A stretch of DNA of 32,504 nt, from assembly GCA_027011225.1 (NCBI GenBank), contig JALVAK010000043.1, positions 1 through 32,504 of the forward strand. Reading direction: 5' to 3'. The notes under the pieces were generated by a model. That model was not told the DNA's origin, did no database searches, and saw only the letters and a program-made list of their open reading frames with translations. Positions 24,816-32,096 of this stretch are shown one piece after another. Position 1 is the first letter of the stretch; every line of letters begins with the position of its first letter. This DNA comes from Nautiliaceae bacterium. GTDB lineage: Bacteria; Campylobacterota; Campylobacteria; Campylobacterales; Nautiliaceae. The position numbers and the translations under genes are program-made.

Positions 24816-25067
24816 GTGGTAAAAATTAGACTCGCAAGATTTGGTAGAAAAAAAAGACCTTTTTATAGAATAGTTGTAACAGATTCTAGAAAAAGAAGAG
24901 ATAGTGGTTGGATTGAAAGTATTGGATATTATAATCCATTAACAAATCCTAAAGAGATTAAAATTGATATGGATAGACTTAACTATTGGTTAGGTGTTGG
25001 TGCTCAAATGAGCGATAGAGTATCTAAACTTAAAAAAATTTATGAAGAGAGAATGGCTAACGCTTAA
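24816..25067 (+). CDS. rpsP: 30S ribosomal protein S16
   Basis: 83 residues, usual length, with the conserved start [20 protein letters not shown] and the [10 protein letters not shown] motif. The start is GTG at 24816, supported by AAAAGGAG eight bases upstream and by alignment to the family's fixed N-terminus. The 72-base gap after ffh holds an AT-rich stretch and a G-rich GGGCTGG segment but no gene. The stop overlaps the khpA start by one base. Confidence 0.98.
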   Translation: MVKIRLARFGRKKRPFYRIVVTDSRKRRDSGWIESIGYYNPLTNPKEIKIDMDRLNYWLGVGAQMSDRVSKLKKIYEERMANA

Positions 25068-25300
25068 TGGTTGTAGACTTTGTAACTGAGTTTGCTAAAC
25101 TTTTAAGTTTTGAGCCTATAAAAAGTGAAGTTGTAAGTCATGAAGATTTTGATGAAATAATTATTTATGCAAAAAAAGCAGATGCGGGAAGAATTATAGG
25201 CAAAGAAGGCTCTATGGTAAGGGCTATAAAAGCAGTAATAGATGGATGTAAAGTAAAAGAAAACAAAAACTATAAAATCACGGTAAAGATTGAGCAATGA
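25067..25300 (+). CDS. khpA: KH-domain RNA-binding protein KhpA
   Basis: 77 residues, one KH domain with the GRIIGKEG signature (residues 43-50). KhpA-type proteins bind RNA, often together with a KhpB/Jag partner, and are found between rpsP and rimM in many bacteria. It overlaps rpsP by one base (TAATG) and rimM by four (ATGA), so the four genes form one translationally coupled unit. Confidence 0.93.
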   Translation: MVVDFVTEFAKLLSFEPIKSEVVSHEDFDEIIIYAKKADAGRIIGKEGSMVRAIKAVIDGCKVKENKNYKITVKIEQ

Positions 25301-25815
25301 AAAAAATTCCTATTGCTAAACTTGGAAAATCGCATGGTCTTAAAGGTTGGCAAAAAATACATTTTTTAACAGATTTCCCCGAGCAGTTTAAACCGGGGAG
25401 TACTTTTGCTTCTGATAAATCAGAGCTTATTATAGAAAAAGTTGATTTAAAAAAAGGTCTTGTGAAATTTAAAGGAGTAGATACTCCAGAAGATGCTAAA
25501 AAGCTTACAAACAGAATGCTTTATACTACTGAAGAGAAATCAAGAGAAGATATTAAACTAAAAAAAGATGAATATTTTTGGTTTGATATTATAGGGTGTG
25601 ATGTCTATGAAAATGGAAAAAAGTTAGGAAAAGTAGAAGATATTGAAAGAGCAGATGTTGATTATCTTATCATTAATACTGATGAAGAGCTTATAAAAGA
25701 AGGTTATCCTAAAAGGTTTTTGATTGATTTTAAAAGACATGTAAAAGATGTAGATGTAGAAAATAAAAAAATTCAAAGCCAGGGCGCATTAGAAATTTTA
25801 GAATCTCTCAAATGA
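25297..25815 (+). CDS. rimM: Ribosome maturation factor RimM
   Basis: 172 residues. N-terminal RimM beta barrel with IAKLGKSHGLKGWQKI (residues 5-20), then a PRC-barrel domain with DEYFWFDIIGCDVYENGKKLG. It assists late 30S assembly near S19 and the 16S head. It lies between khpA and trmD with ATGA overlaps on both sides. Confidence 0.96.
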   Translation: MKKIPIAKLGKSHGLKGWQKIHFLTDFPEQFKPGSTFASDKSELIIEKVDLKKGLVKFKGVDTPEDAKKLTNRMLYTTEEKSREDIKLKKDEYFWFDIIGCDVYENGKKLGKVEDIERADVDYLIINTDEELIKEGYPKRFLIDFKRHVKDVDVENKKIQSQGALEILESLK

Positions 25816-26471
25816 AAATAGTTTTTGTCTCTCTTTTTCCTAATTTAATTTCTCCTTATTTTGAAGATTCTATCTTAAAAAGAGCATTAGAAAAAAATCT
25901 TTTTGAAATAGAATTTGTTAATTTTCGAGATTTTGCTAGTGATAAACACAAAAAAGTGGATACTGAGATTGTTGGTGGGGGAGCTGGAATGATAATAGAT
26001 AATCTAGCTCTTAGAAATGCTTTAAATTTTTTAAAAAAGAAGTATCCTCAGTCTAAAATTATATTTTTAACTCCTGTTGGTAAAAAATATAATCAAAAAG
26101 ATGCTGTGCGTTTATCTAAAGAAGAGGTATTAATTTTGGTAAGTGGCAGATATGAAGGATTTGATGAGAGGCTTATAGAAGATTTTGCAAATGAAGTTAT
26201 AAGTATTGGGGATTTTATATTAACTGGGGGTGAGCTTGCGTCTTTGGTAATAGCTGATAGTGTATTAAGAAATATTAATGGAGTTTTAGGAAATAGTGAA
26301 TCGTTAAATGAAGAGAGCTTTAATAAAAATATGCTTGAAGCGCCTTCTTTTTCTAAAATAGGAAATGCTCCTCAAATTTTAAAAAGCGGAAATCACAAAA
26401 GAGTTAAGGAATGGAGAGAAAAAACATCACTTTTAAAAACAAAATTTCACAGACCGGATTTATTGTATTAA
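25812..26471 (+). CDS. trmD: tRNA (guanine-N1)-methyltransferase TrmD
   Basis: 219 residues. It makes m1G37 in tRNA using SAM and prevents +1 frameshifting. The trefoil-knot SAM site is shown by LTPVGKKYNQ, LVSGRYEGFDERL and ISIGDFILTGGELA; GGGAGMIID lies near the start. The last 61 bases overlap the start of the HupE-type gene in another frame; the C-terminus KTKFHRPDLLY looks complete, so TrmD is not truncated. Confidence 0.97.
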   Translation: MKIVFVSLFPNLISPYFEDSILKRALEKNLFEIEFVNFRDFASDKHKKVDTEIVGGGAGMIIDNLALRNALNFLKKKYPQSKIIFLTPVGKKYNQKDAVRLSKEEVLILVSGRYEGFDERLIEDFANEVISIGDFILTGGELASLVIADSVLRNINGVLGNSESLNEESFNKNMLEAPSFSKIGNAPQILKSGNHKRVKEWREKTSLLKTKFHRPDLLY

Positions 26472-27463
26472 TTTTGCTCTCTTTTATTTATGCTCATCCT
26501 GTTAATCTTACAAAAATTACATGGGATTTAAATGAGCTTAAAGTAAGATTTGTGTCTTATAATCTAAACAAACCATTTAATGAAGAAGTTGATGCCGAGA
26601 ATTTTAATAAACAAAAAGTTTTTGATTATACCCTTAAGCATCTTAGTATACAAGGTTGTAAATTAATTCCTGATAAAATAAAAATTTCAAAAGAAATTGT
26701 AGTTGATGAATATTTTAAAACAAAATGCCAGCCAAATAGCAAATATAAAATACATTTTGATATGTTTTTTGATTTTGATAAAACTCAAAAAGGGGTGTTA
26801 AAAGTAATAGATAAAAATGAATCTATCTATACATTTTTACCTTCAAAAGAGGATGTGATTGTAAAAGTTAATAGCAATGAAGTGTCTTTTATAGAATTTA
26901 TAAAAATTGGTATAGAGCATATCTTAACAGGATATGACCATTTAACTTTTTTATTGATGCTGATGCTTCCATTAATATTTTTTACAGATAAATTTATTAA
27001 AAGTTTTATTTATACCATTGAAGTAGCTACTGCCTTTACAATATCTCACTCTATTACTTTATCACTAAGTGTTTTTAATATAATTACCCCTCCTGAGAAT
27101 TTAATAGAAATTTTAATTGCTTTTACAATTTTTTTAACTGCAATTAATAACATATATCATTTTGTTGATTATAAAAAGGAGTGGTTTTTGGCATTTATTT
27201 TTGGATTTGTTCATGGATTTGGATTTGCAAATGCGCTAAAAGAGCTGAATTTGCAAATAGATGATTTTGTAAAACTTGTATTAGGGTTTAATTTAGGAGT
27301 AGAAATAGGGCAGTTTTTAGTTGCTTTAATTTCACTTCCAATATTATATATTTTGATTAAGAAGTTTAAAAAATTATACATTATTTTAAGTGTAGTTGGA
27401 GGAATTTTTGGGTTTTTATGGATGATTGATAGAATAACAGGAATTGGTTTTATGCCTTTTTGA
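26411..27463 (+). CDS. HupE/UreJ-type metal permease
   Basis: 350 residues. A signal peptide (h-region GFIVLILLSFIYA, cleavage near residue 28) leads to an extracytoplasmic domain of about 130 residues. A six- or seven-helix membrane part then carries the conserved His motifs HILTGYDHLTFLL, ISHSITLSL and FVHGFGFANAL. This matches the HupE/UreJ_2 family, linked to nickel uptake for hydrogenase or urease. The start at 26411 lies inside trmD; a later ATG would remove the signal peptide, so the overlap appears real, with a weak AAGGA site very close to the ATG. It sits between trmD and rplS, genes that are normally adjacent. In a hydrogen-using organism, nickel supply for hydrogenase is the likely role. 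Confidence 0.85.
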   Translation: MERKNITFKNKISQTGFIVLILLSFIYAHPVNLTKITWDLNELKVRFVSYNLNKPFNEEVDAENFNKQKVFDYTLKHLSIQGCKLIPDKIKISKEIVVDEYFKTKCQPNSKYKIHFDMFFDFDKTQKGVLKVIDKNESIYTFLPSKEDVIVKVNSNEVSFIEFIKIGIEHILTGYDHLTFLLMLMLPLIFFTDKFIKSFIYTIEVATAFTISHSITLSLSVFNIITPPENLIEILIAFTIFLTAINNIYHFVDYKKEWFLAFIFGFVHGFGFANALKELNLQIDDFVKLVLGFNLGVEIGQFLVALISLPILYILIKKFKKLYIILSVVGGIFGFLWMIDRITGIGFMPF

Positions 27464-27485
27464 TTGAATTTAATTATTTTTTTGA

Positions 27486-27491
27486 TATAAT
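27486..27491 (+). promoter_or_regulatory. -10 promoter box of rplS
   Basis: TATAAT after an AT-rich stretch with T runs, just behind the HupE-type stop. The transcript would start near 27498, leaving a leader of about 50 bases before the rplS ATG. It makes rplS independent of the trmD-hupE transcript. Confidence 0.65.
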
Positions 27492-27510
27492 TTCAATTCA
27501 AAATAAAGTG

Positions 27511-27537
27511 TGAATGCCCGAAGTGGCCAATGGCACA
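27511..27537 (+). promoter_or_regulatory. Leader hairpin upstream of rplS
   Basis: TG-AA-TGCC (27511-27518) can pair with GGCACA (27532-27537) as a six-base-pair stem with an AA bulge around a GC-rich loop CGAAGTGGCCAAT. It ends just before the AAAGGAGAG ribosome binding site. The local GC content is clearly above that of the surrounding leader. It may be an autoregulatory site for L19, but this is a guess from position. Confidence 0.4.
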
Positions 27538-27548
27538 AAGGAGAGATA

Positions 27549-27905
27549 ATGAGAAATAGACTTATTGAAGCATTTGAAGCTAAACAATTAGAAGGTAAAG
27601 AAATACCAGAATTTAGACCAGGGGATACTGTAAGAGTAGCAGTGAAAATTAAAGAAGGTAACAAAGAGAGAATTCAAAATTTTGAAGGTGTAGTTATCGC
27701 AATTAAAGGGACAGGTGCTGGTAAAACTTTTACTGTTAGAAAAATTGGTGCAAATAATATTGGAGTAGAGAGAATTTTCCCACTTTATAGCGAAAGTATT
27801 GCAGGAATTGAAGTAGTAAGAAAAGGTAAAGTAAGAAGAGCAAAACTTTATTATTTAAGAGGAAAAACAGGTAAAAAAGCAAGAATTAAAGAAAGAAGAG
27901 ATTAA
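27549..27905 (+). CDS. rplS: 50S ribosomal protein L19
   Basis: 118 residues, the usual length, with [30 protein letters not shown] and the basic C-terminus [18 protein letters not shown] place the start at ATG 27549: an AAAGGAGAG site is just upstream and the family begins [14 protein letters not shown]. An in-frame GTG at 27510 lies in the leader hairpin region and is not supported. L19 sits at the 30S-50S interface. The stop codon lies in the loop of the terminator hairpin. Confidence 0.97.
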   Translation: MRNRLIEAFEAKQLEGKEIPEFRPGDTVRVAVKIKEGNKERIQNFEGVVIAIKGTGAGKTFTVRKIGANNIGVERIFPLYSESIAGIEVVRKGKVRRAKLYYLRGKTGKKARIKERRD

Positions 27906-27918
27906 TTTCCTCTTTTTT
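27892..27918 (+). terminator. Terminator at the end of rplS
   Basis: AAAGAAGAG (27892-27900) pairs with CTCTTTTTT (27910-27918) with one G-T wobble; the nine-base loop holds the rplS stop codon. A T-rich run continues (ATTTTTATC). The stem is AT-rich, so strength is uncertain. Confidence 0.5.
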
Positions 27919-28048
27919 ATTTTTATCAAATAAATGCCTCTGACACTAAAATCTTATACTTTTTATTTGGAGTTGGCTTAATAATTACAAGTTTTAGTTA
28001 AAAAAGTTTTGTTTTAAAAATTTGTATTTTTGCTTGGGTTAAATTTGC

Positions 28049-28054
28049 TATAAT
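28049..28054 (+). promoter_or_regulatory. Extended -10 promoter of the 95-residue protein gene
   Basis: TGCTATAAT on the plus strand, 19 bases before the ATG at 28074, followed by an AAAAGGA ribosome binding site. The 168-base gap between rplS and this gene holds the rplS terminator, this promoter and one arm of an inverted repeat (27937-27947). Confidence 0.65.
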
Positions 28055-28073
28055 TATTAAAAAAGGATTAATT

Positions 28074-28361
28074 ATGGCTGAGATTAAAGAGCAAGTTTTA
28101 AGTTTTGGGGAAATTCAGCAAGAACATGAATGTTTAACAATAGCTTATGCTGGAGTTAGAGTAGAGAGCGAGAAATTATATGATGGAGTGCTTCCGACAG
28201 AAGCTTATCAGCAGTGCATTATTTATCTTCAAGAGCAAGCTCAAGAAATGGGAGCAGATGGAGTAAAAAATATAGATATCAAAATGAATACTTCTCATGA
28301 TAAAAACAATAAAGAGGTTATTGATTTTATAGCTCAAGGAACTTTGATTAAACTTAAATAA
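28074..28361 (+). CDS. Small cytoplasmic protein, possibly YbjQ/DUF74-like
   Basis: 95 residues, no signal peptide or membrane helix. It is acidic to neutral, with two cysteines. The layout of a strand region (LTIAYAGVRVESEKLYDG), a helix ending in MGADGVKNIDIKMN and a final strand GTLIKL resembles the second half of YbjQ/DUF74 proteins, where a helix ending GAxAV leads into the last strands; this match is weak. It stands alone with its own extended -10 promoter and a strong terminator, so it is a single-gene transcript. No function can be given. Confidence 0.7.
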   Translation: MAEIKEQVLSFGEIQQEHECLTIAYAGVRVESEKLYDGVLPTEAYQQCIIYLQEQAQEMGADGVKNIDIKMNTSHDKNNKEVIDFIAQGTLIKLK

Positions 28362-28366
28362 TTTTT

Positions 28367-28393
28367 GTACAGAGTAATACTCTGTGCTTTTTT
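28367..28393 (+). terminator. Rho-independent terminator after the 95-residue protein gene
   Basis: GTACAGAGT (28367-28375), loop AAT, and ACTCTGTGC (28379-28387) form a nine-base-pair stem with one wobble, followed by six T bases. This is the clearest plus-strand terminator in the window. Confidence 0.85.
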
Positions 28394-28488
28394 CTTAATT
28401 GATGTAACTTTAAGGTAATTAAGTTTGATGTGTAGAGTTATTGCATTTAGGTGTAATAAGTGTCAGAGGATATATTTTAGCAGTTAGA

Positions 28489-28564
28489 TGGTGCCTCGGG
28501 ACGGAATCGAACCGCCGACACAGGGATTTTCAGTCCCTTGCTCTACCGACTGAGCTACCGAGGC
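28489..28564 (-). tRNA. tRNA-Phe (GAA)
   Basis: 76 bases including an encoded CCA end (forward TGG at 28489-28491). The acceptor stem GCCTCGG/CCGAGGC is perfect, the D stem GCTC/GAGC is present, the anticodon loop CTGAAAA gives anticodon GAA, and the T arm is GGCGG-TTCGATT-CCGTC. It follows tRNA-Met with two bases between. Confidence 0.97.
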
Positions 28565-28566
28565 AG

Positions 28567-28643
28567 TGGTGGGCTCGGCAGGACTCGAACCTGCGACCAA
28601 CCGGTTATGAGCCGGTTGCTCTAACCAACTGAGCTACGAGCCC
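28567..28643 (-). tRNA. tRNA-Met (CAT), elongator type
   Basis: 77 bases with encoded CCA. The acceptor stem GGGCTCG/CGAGCCC is perfect, the anticodon loop CTCATAA gives CAT, and the T arm is GCAGG-TTCGAGT-CCTGC. A paired first base excludes initiator tRNA. The remaining alternative is tRNA-Ile2 with lysidine at C34, made by TilS (encoded at 29356-30294); elongator Met seems more likely but identity elements were not checked. Confidence 0.9.
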
Positions 28644-28653
28644 AACGAGTGAA

Positions 28654-28659
28654 ATTATA
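28654..28659 (-). promoter_or_regulatory. -10 promoter box of the tRNA pair
   Basis: TATAAT on the minus strand, 10 bases before the first base of tRNA-Met, in the 45-base gap between the metallophosphatase stop and the tRNA. The spacing fits a start a few bases upstream of the mature tRNA. Confidence 0.65.
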
Positions 28660-28688
28660 GCTATTTTTATTTTTAATTTCAAGTCTTT

Positions 28689-29378
28689 TTAAGTTATTTC
28701 AAATAAAGGTTTAGCATATTGTTTTTTAGCGTTTACTTGAATTATTTCATATTCAAATGGTTTTATAGTATTTTTTATAACTATTGCTGTTAGTTTGTTG
28801 CCATATACACATGCTGTATCAATTCCTGCAGAAAATTTATTTTTTTTAACCTCTTTAAAAGGGCTGTGACCATATACTACAAATCCTTCATGCCCATCAT
28901 ATACATCAGCCCAAAATTTTGCATTAGGATTATTATGATTAAGAGGTAAAAATTTTCCATTTTCGTCTACATCTCTTAAAAATAAAAGTAAAGTCATTAT
29001 ATTTAAAGGAGGATTATTAAGTCTTATCCAATTTGTAATACCTGCATGCACTATTGTTAGATGGTTTAATTTTAAAAAAAATGGCATACTCTCGATAAAT
29101 TCAAAATCTTCTTGTTTTAACTGAGGATAGACTCTTTGTTGGTCCTCATCAAGCACTACATTTCTACCCCAATATTTTCTAATGTGTTTATATTCGTGAT
29201 TTCCCATAATTGTAAAAATTTTATTTTTTTTAGCGTAACGCAAGGCTTCTACAGGATATGGACCTTTGTCTAAAATATCTCCAACACTTATTTCAAAAGA
29301 GTTTTTTGGAATAAGTTTTCTTAGCTCTTCCCACTCTTCTAAACATCCATGAACATCACCATAAATTACGTAAGTCAT
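28689..29378 (-). CDS. Calcineurin-like metallophosphatase (PPP/ApaH type)
   Basis: 229 residues. The metal-binding motifs are GDVHGC (Asp8, His10), GDILDKG (Asp34), GNHE (Asn60, His61), VHAG (His113) and YGHSP (His173). This is the order of the PPP-type family, with Lys where most have Arg in GDxxDRG. Members hydrolyse phosphoproteins or diadenosine tetraphosphate (ApaH, PrpE). The substrate is not clear from sequence. It starts 23 bases inside tilS, in a different frame, as the last gene of the rimO-tilS run. Confidence 0.9.
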   Translation of the reverse strand: MTYVIYGDVHGCLEEWEELRKLIPKNSFEISVGDILDKGPYPVEALRYAKKNKIFTIMGNHEYKHIRKYWGRNVVLDEDQQRVYPQLKQEDFEFIESMPFFLKLNHLTIVHAGITNWIRLNNPPLNIMTLLLFLRDVDENGKFLPLNHNNPNAKFWADVYDGHEGFVVYGHSPFKEVKKNKFSAGIDTACVYGNKLTAIVIKNTIKPFEYEIIQVNAKKQYAKPLFEIT

Positions 29379-30294
29379 TTTCTACCTTTATGTATCCTCT
29401 AACTTTTGGAGGTATTTTATTTTTTCTCATTTTTTCTTTAAATTCTTTATCTAGTTTTGTTTTAATAAAAGGTGCTATAAAAATTTTGTCTTTATTACTA
29501 TCAATTGCTAACTTTCCTTGAATTACACAAGAGAAGTTTGTTTTTATTATTTCATCTCTTTGAGCTTTTGTAAGTAAAATTCCAAGTTTTTTAGCAATTA
29601 TATCAACTTTTTTAATATCAATTTGTGGGTTTGATTTAGGGAAAAAATATAATTTTTTAATATTTTGCCAATCTTCTTTAAATAATAGTTTTTTATCTTT
29701 TTCAAGATACTCAAAACTTCTTTTTACTCCATTTTTAAATAGTTTTATAAATTCATTGCTAAAATGTTTTCTAAAAAAATTTCTTTTATATTTTTCATCA
29801 AAGTTACTCTCATCGATAAAATATTTTATTTTGTTTTTGTGTAAATATTCTAATATCTCATCTCTTGAGATGTTATAAAAAGGTCGCCAGATTGTATAAA
29901 AATCTCTTTTTTCAAATTCTTCCATAGCTATAAGCTCTTTTAGCCCAGCGCCTTTGCTAAACTGCATCAAAAACCATTCAAATCTATCATTTAATTGATG
30001 AGCAAGTATTAAAGTGTTATACCTTTCTTTTTTTATAATTTCTTCAAAAAATTTATATCTGCAATTTCTTGCTTCTTTTTCTGAAAATTTATCTAAAAAA
30101 CAATCTTTAATATAAATTTTTTTATTGTATTTTTTAGCTAAACTTTTAGCATATTCAACTTCTTCATCACTTGTAGCTCTTGTGTGGTAATTTACTATTG
30201 CTATATCAAAAGGAATATTTTTCTCAAGTAGATAAAAAAATAAAGCAGTAGAATCAACTCCTGCTGAGAATGCTAATAGATTTTTAGTATGCAT
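29356..30294 (-). CDS. tilS: tRNA(Ile)-lysidine synthase TilS
   Basis: 312 residues. The PP-loop is FSAGVDST (residues 9-16; Ala in place of the usual second Gly). NYHTRATSDEEVEYA and ILAHQLNDRFEWFLM are the expected TilS motifs, the latter carrying the HxxxDxxE-type site. It makes lysidine at C34 of tRNA-Ile(CAU), an essential step for AUA decoding. It is short, lacking the long C-terminal domains of E. coli TilS. Its ATG lies 11 bases inside the RelE-type toxin gene and has only a weak ribosome binding site, so its translation is likely coupled to that of the toxin. Confidence 0.93.
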   Translation of the reverse strand: MHTKNLLAFSAGVDSTALFFYLLEKNIPFDIAIVNYHTRATSDEEVEYAKSLAKKYNKKIYIKDCFLDKFSEKEARNCRYKFFEEIIKKERYNTLILAHQLNDRFEWFLMQFSKGAGLKELIAMEEFEKRDFYTIWRPFYNISRDEILEYLHKNKIKYFIDESNFDEKYKRNFFRKHFSNEFIKLFKNGVKRSFEYLEKDKKLLFKEDWQNIKKLYFFPKSNPQIDIKKVDIIAKKLGILLTKAQRDEIIKTNFSCVIQGKLAIDSNKDKIFIAPFIKTKLDKEFKEKMRKNKIPPKVRGYIKVENDLRNLW

Positions 30295-30526
30295 CTTTTC
30301 TATGGATTATTTTAAAAATTATTATAGTGTCATTTTCAATATCAAATAATACCCTATAATCATTAATTCTATATCTAAAAGGAGGGTAGAAGTTTTTAAG
30401 TTTTTTTATATTATTAACTATTGGATAGTTTTTTAAGTTTTCAATCTTTTTTAAAATAAATTTTGCGACTTGTTTATCTAACTTTTTTAAGTCTTTTAAA
30501 GCTTCTTCGTTAAAGATAATTTTCAT
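30284..30526 (-). CDS. RelE/ParE-family toxin
   Basis: 80 residues. It has the RelE fold signature: MKIIFNEEALKDLKKL at the start, PFRYRINDYRVLFDIEND in the middle and a final strand IIFKIIHRKDAY with the basic/aromatic residues typical of ribosome-dependent mRNA interferases. It overlaps its antitoxin by four bases (ATGA) and the downstream tilS by 11. No disabling change is visible, so it may be active. ParE-like gyrase poisoning cannot be excluded by sequence alone. Confidence 0.88.
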   Translation of the reverse strand: MKIIFNEEALKDLKKLDKQVAKFILKKIENLKNYPIVNNIKKLKNFYPPFRYRINDYRVLFDIENDTIIIFKIIHRKDAY

Positions 30527-30708
30527 TCAAATATCTTTTTTACATCTTCAAGTGAATAAAATTTGTCGTTTTTATTTTTTTTGTATTCAGTGTAATATTT
30601 GTAATCTTCATCATTTTTATCGATAGGTTCTATATTTAAAGTGTCAATAATTTTTACATTTTTTAAATTTTTGAGCTCTTTTTCGTCTATTTCAATAATA
30701 GCAAACAT
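30523..30708 (-). CDS. Antitoxin of the RelE-type module
   Basis: 61 residues, acidic, and with a C-terminal half rich in Tyr, Lys and Asp that looks flexible, as expected for a toxin-wrapping segment. I recognise no DNA-binding domain with confidence. It precedes the toxin with an ATGA overlap, starts with an AAAGGGG ribosome binding site, and has its own -10 box at the end of rimO. The role is inferred from gene order and size. Confidence 0.75.
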   Translation of the reverse strand: MFAIIEIDEKELKNLKNVKIIDTLNIEPIDKNDEDYKYYTEYKKNKNDKFYSLEDVKKIFE

Positions 30709-30726
30709 TATTTCCCCTTTTTATTT

Positions 30727-30732
30727 ATTATA
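30727..30732 (-). promoter_or_regulatory. Extended -10 promoter of the toxin-antitoxin module
   Basis: TGGTATAAT on the minus strand. The box includes the rimO stop codon (30728-30730), and the antitoxin ATG lies 18 bases downstream. It gives the module, and tilS behind it, a promoter separate from rimO. Confidence 0.6.
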
Positions 30733-32038
30733 CCACAATTTTTCCAATTAATTCATCTCCTGCAAGCTCATTAATTTTTACATCAACTAAGTCTCCAATT
30801 TTTAAATCTTCTTTTTCGCTTTCATTTACCAGCACATCTCCATCAATCTCAGGTGCCCAGAGTTTTGGTCTAACACTATAAAATAATCCATCTTCTGTAA
30901 GTCCATCAAAAAAACATTTGCAAGTTTTACCTATGTATTTTTTTAGACTCTCTATTGTAGTTTCTTTTACAATCTCACTTATAATTTCTACTCTTTTTTC
31001 AATTATTTCTTGTGGCAGTTTATCTTTTCTTTTATAAGCACTTGTACCTTCTTCGTCTGAATAGGCAAATACATTTACTCTATCAAATTTATATTCTTTT
31101 AAAAACTCACATAACTCTTTAAAATCTTCCTCACTCTCCCCTGGATGTCCTACAATTACAGAAGTTCTAACAAAGCTAAATTCTTCTCTCATTAAATATA
31201 AAAGCTCTTTTAGTTTTTTAACACTACCAGGACGCTTCATAATTTTTAGCATTCTTTCACTAATATGTTGAATTGGCATATCAAAATAATTTACTACATT
31301 TTTTGAAGAAAAAATTTTTTTAATTAGTCTTTTTGTGGTTGTAGCAGGATATAGATATAAAATTCTTACATTAATCCCTTCAATTTTATCAATTTCATCA
31401 ATAAGTCTCTCTAGCCCATCTCTTATGCCAAAGTCTCTAAGGTATGAGCTGCTATCTTGACTTACTAATGAAAAGTCTTTATATCCAAGTGATTTTAGAT
31501 ATTTTATCTCTTCAATTACTTCTTCAATAGGACGAGACTGTAGTTTTCCTTTAAAATTTGGTATAGCACAAAAAGCACATTTTTGATTACACCCTTCAGA
31601 TAGTTTAATATAAGCATGATAATTGCTTCCTGTAATTACTCTTTTTTCTTTGTGGATTAAAAATACTTTTGGTGAGAATTTTATAACTTTTTTTTTCTTT
31701 TCAGCTTCTTTTATGAGTTTATCAATCTTATCAAAATCCCCAACACCGCTCCACACATTTACTTCTGGTATCTCTTTTATTAAATCTTCTTTATACCTCT
31801 GAGATAAACATCCTGTAACTGCTAAGATGGCATCATCTTTTTTTTCATTAGCAAGCTCAAGTATTGTTTCAATTGACTCTTCTTTTGCTGAGTTTATAAA
31901 TCCGCAGGTATTAACTAATAAAACGTCTGCTTCTTTAGGATTTTGTGTAATTTCATAATTCTTTAGTTTATAAAGCATTACTTCGCTATCTACTAAATTT
32001 TTAACACATCCAAGTGATGCTAAATATAACTTTTTCAA
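30728..32038 (-). CDS. rimO: Ribosomal protein S12 methylthiotransferase RimO
   Basis: 436 residues. The N-terminal MTTase domain binds one [4Fe-4S] cluster through Cys11, Cys45 and Cys77; the radical SAM cluster uses Cys150, Cys154 and Cys157 (CNQKCAFC); a TRAM domain ends the protein. The SLGCVKNLVDSEVM start and IPNFKGKLQSRP distinguish RimO from MiaB. It adds a methylthio group to an Asp of ribosomal protein S12. The start is TTG at 32038-32036, with AAGGA upstream and conserved sequence from residue 2. rimO-tilS adjacency is known to me from C. jejuni; here a toxin-antitoxin pair lies between them. Confidence 0.96.
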   Translation of the reverse strand: MKKLYLASLGCVKNLVDSEVMLYKLKNYEITQNPKEADVLLVNTCGFINSAKEESIETILELANEKKDDAILAVTGCLSQRYKEDLIKEIPEVNVWSGVGDFDKIDKLIKEAEKKKKVIKFSPKVFLIHKEKRVITGSNYHAYIKLSEGCNQKCAFCAIPNFKGKLQSRPIEEVIEEIKYLKSLGYKDFSLVSQDSSSYLRDFGIRDGLERLIDEIDKIEGINVRILYLYPATTTKRLIKKIFSSKNVVNYFDMPIQHISERMLKIMKRPGSVKKLKELLYLMREEFSFVRTSVIVGHPGESEEDFKELCEFLKEYKFDRVNVFAYSDEEGTSAYKRKDKLPQEIIEKRVEIISEIVKETTIESLKKYIGKTCKCFFDGLTEDGLFYSVRPKLWAPEIDGDVLVNESEKEDLKIGDLVDVKINELAGDELIGKIVV

Positions 32039-32073
32039 ATTTTTCCTTTTTTAGTCGATTTTATCAAAAATGG

Positions 32074-32079
32074 TATAAT
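32074..32079 (+). promoter_or_regulatory. Extended -10 promoter of the MNT gene
   Basis: TGGTATAAT on the plus strand, 17 bases before the ATG at 32097, in the 58-base divergent gap with rimO. An AAAAGG ribosome binding site lies between. Confidence 0.65.
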
Positions 32080-32096
32080 TATGCAAAAAGGTTTAA

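Noticed and set aside
27510-27548. GTG at 27510 as the start of L19
   Set aside because: It would add 13 residues not found in the L19 family and lies in the leader hairpin; the ATG at 27549 has a strong ribosome binding site.
28441-28632. Plus-strand open frame over the tRNA pair
   Set aside because: It is the complement of tRNA-Phe and tRNA-Met; its translation shows the familiar false protein made from tRNA sequence.
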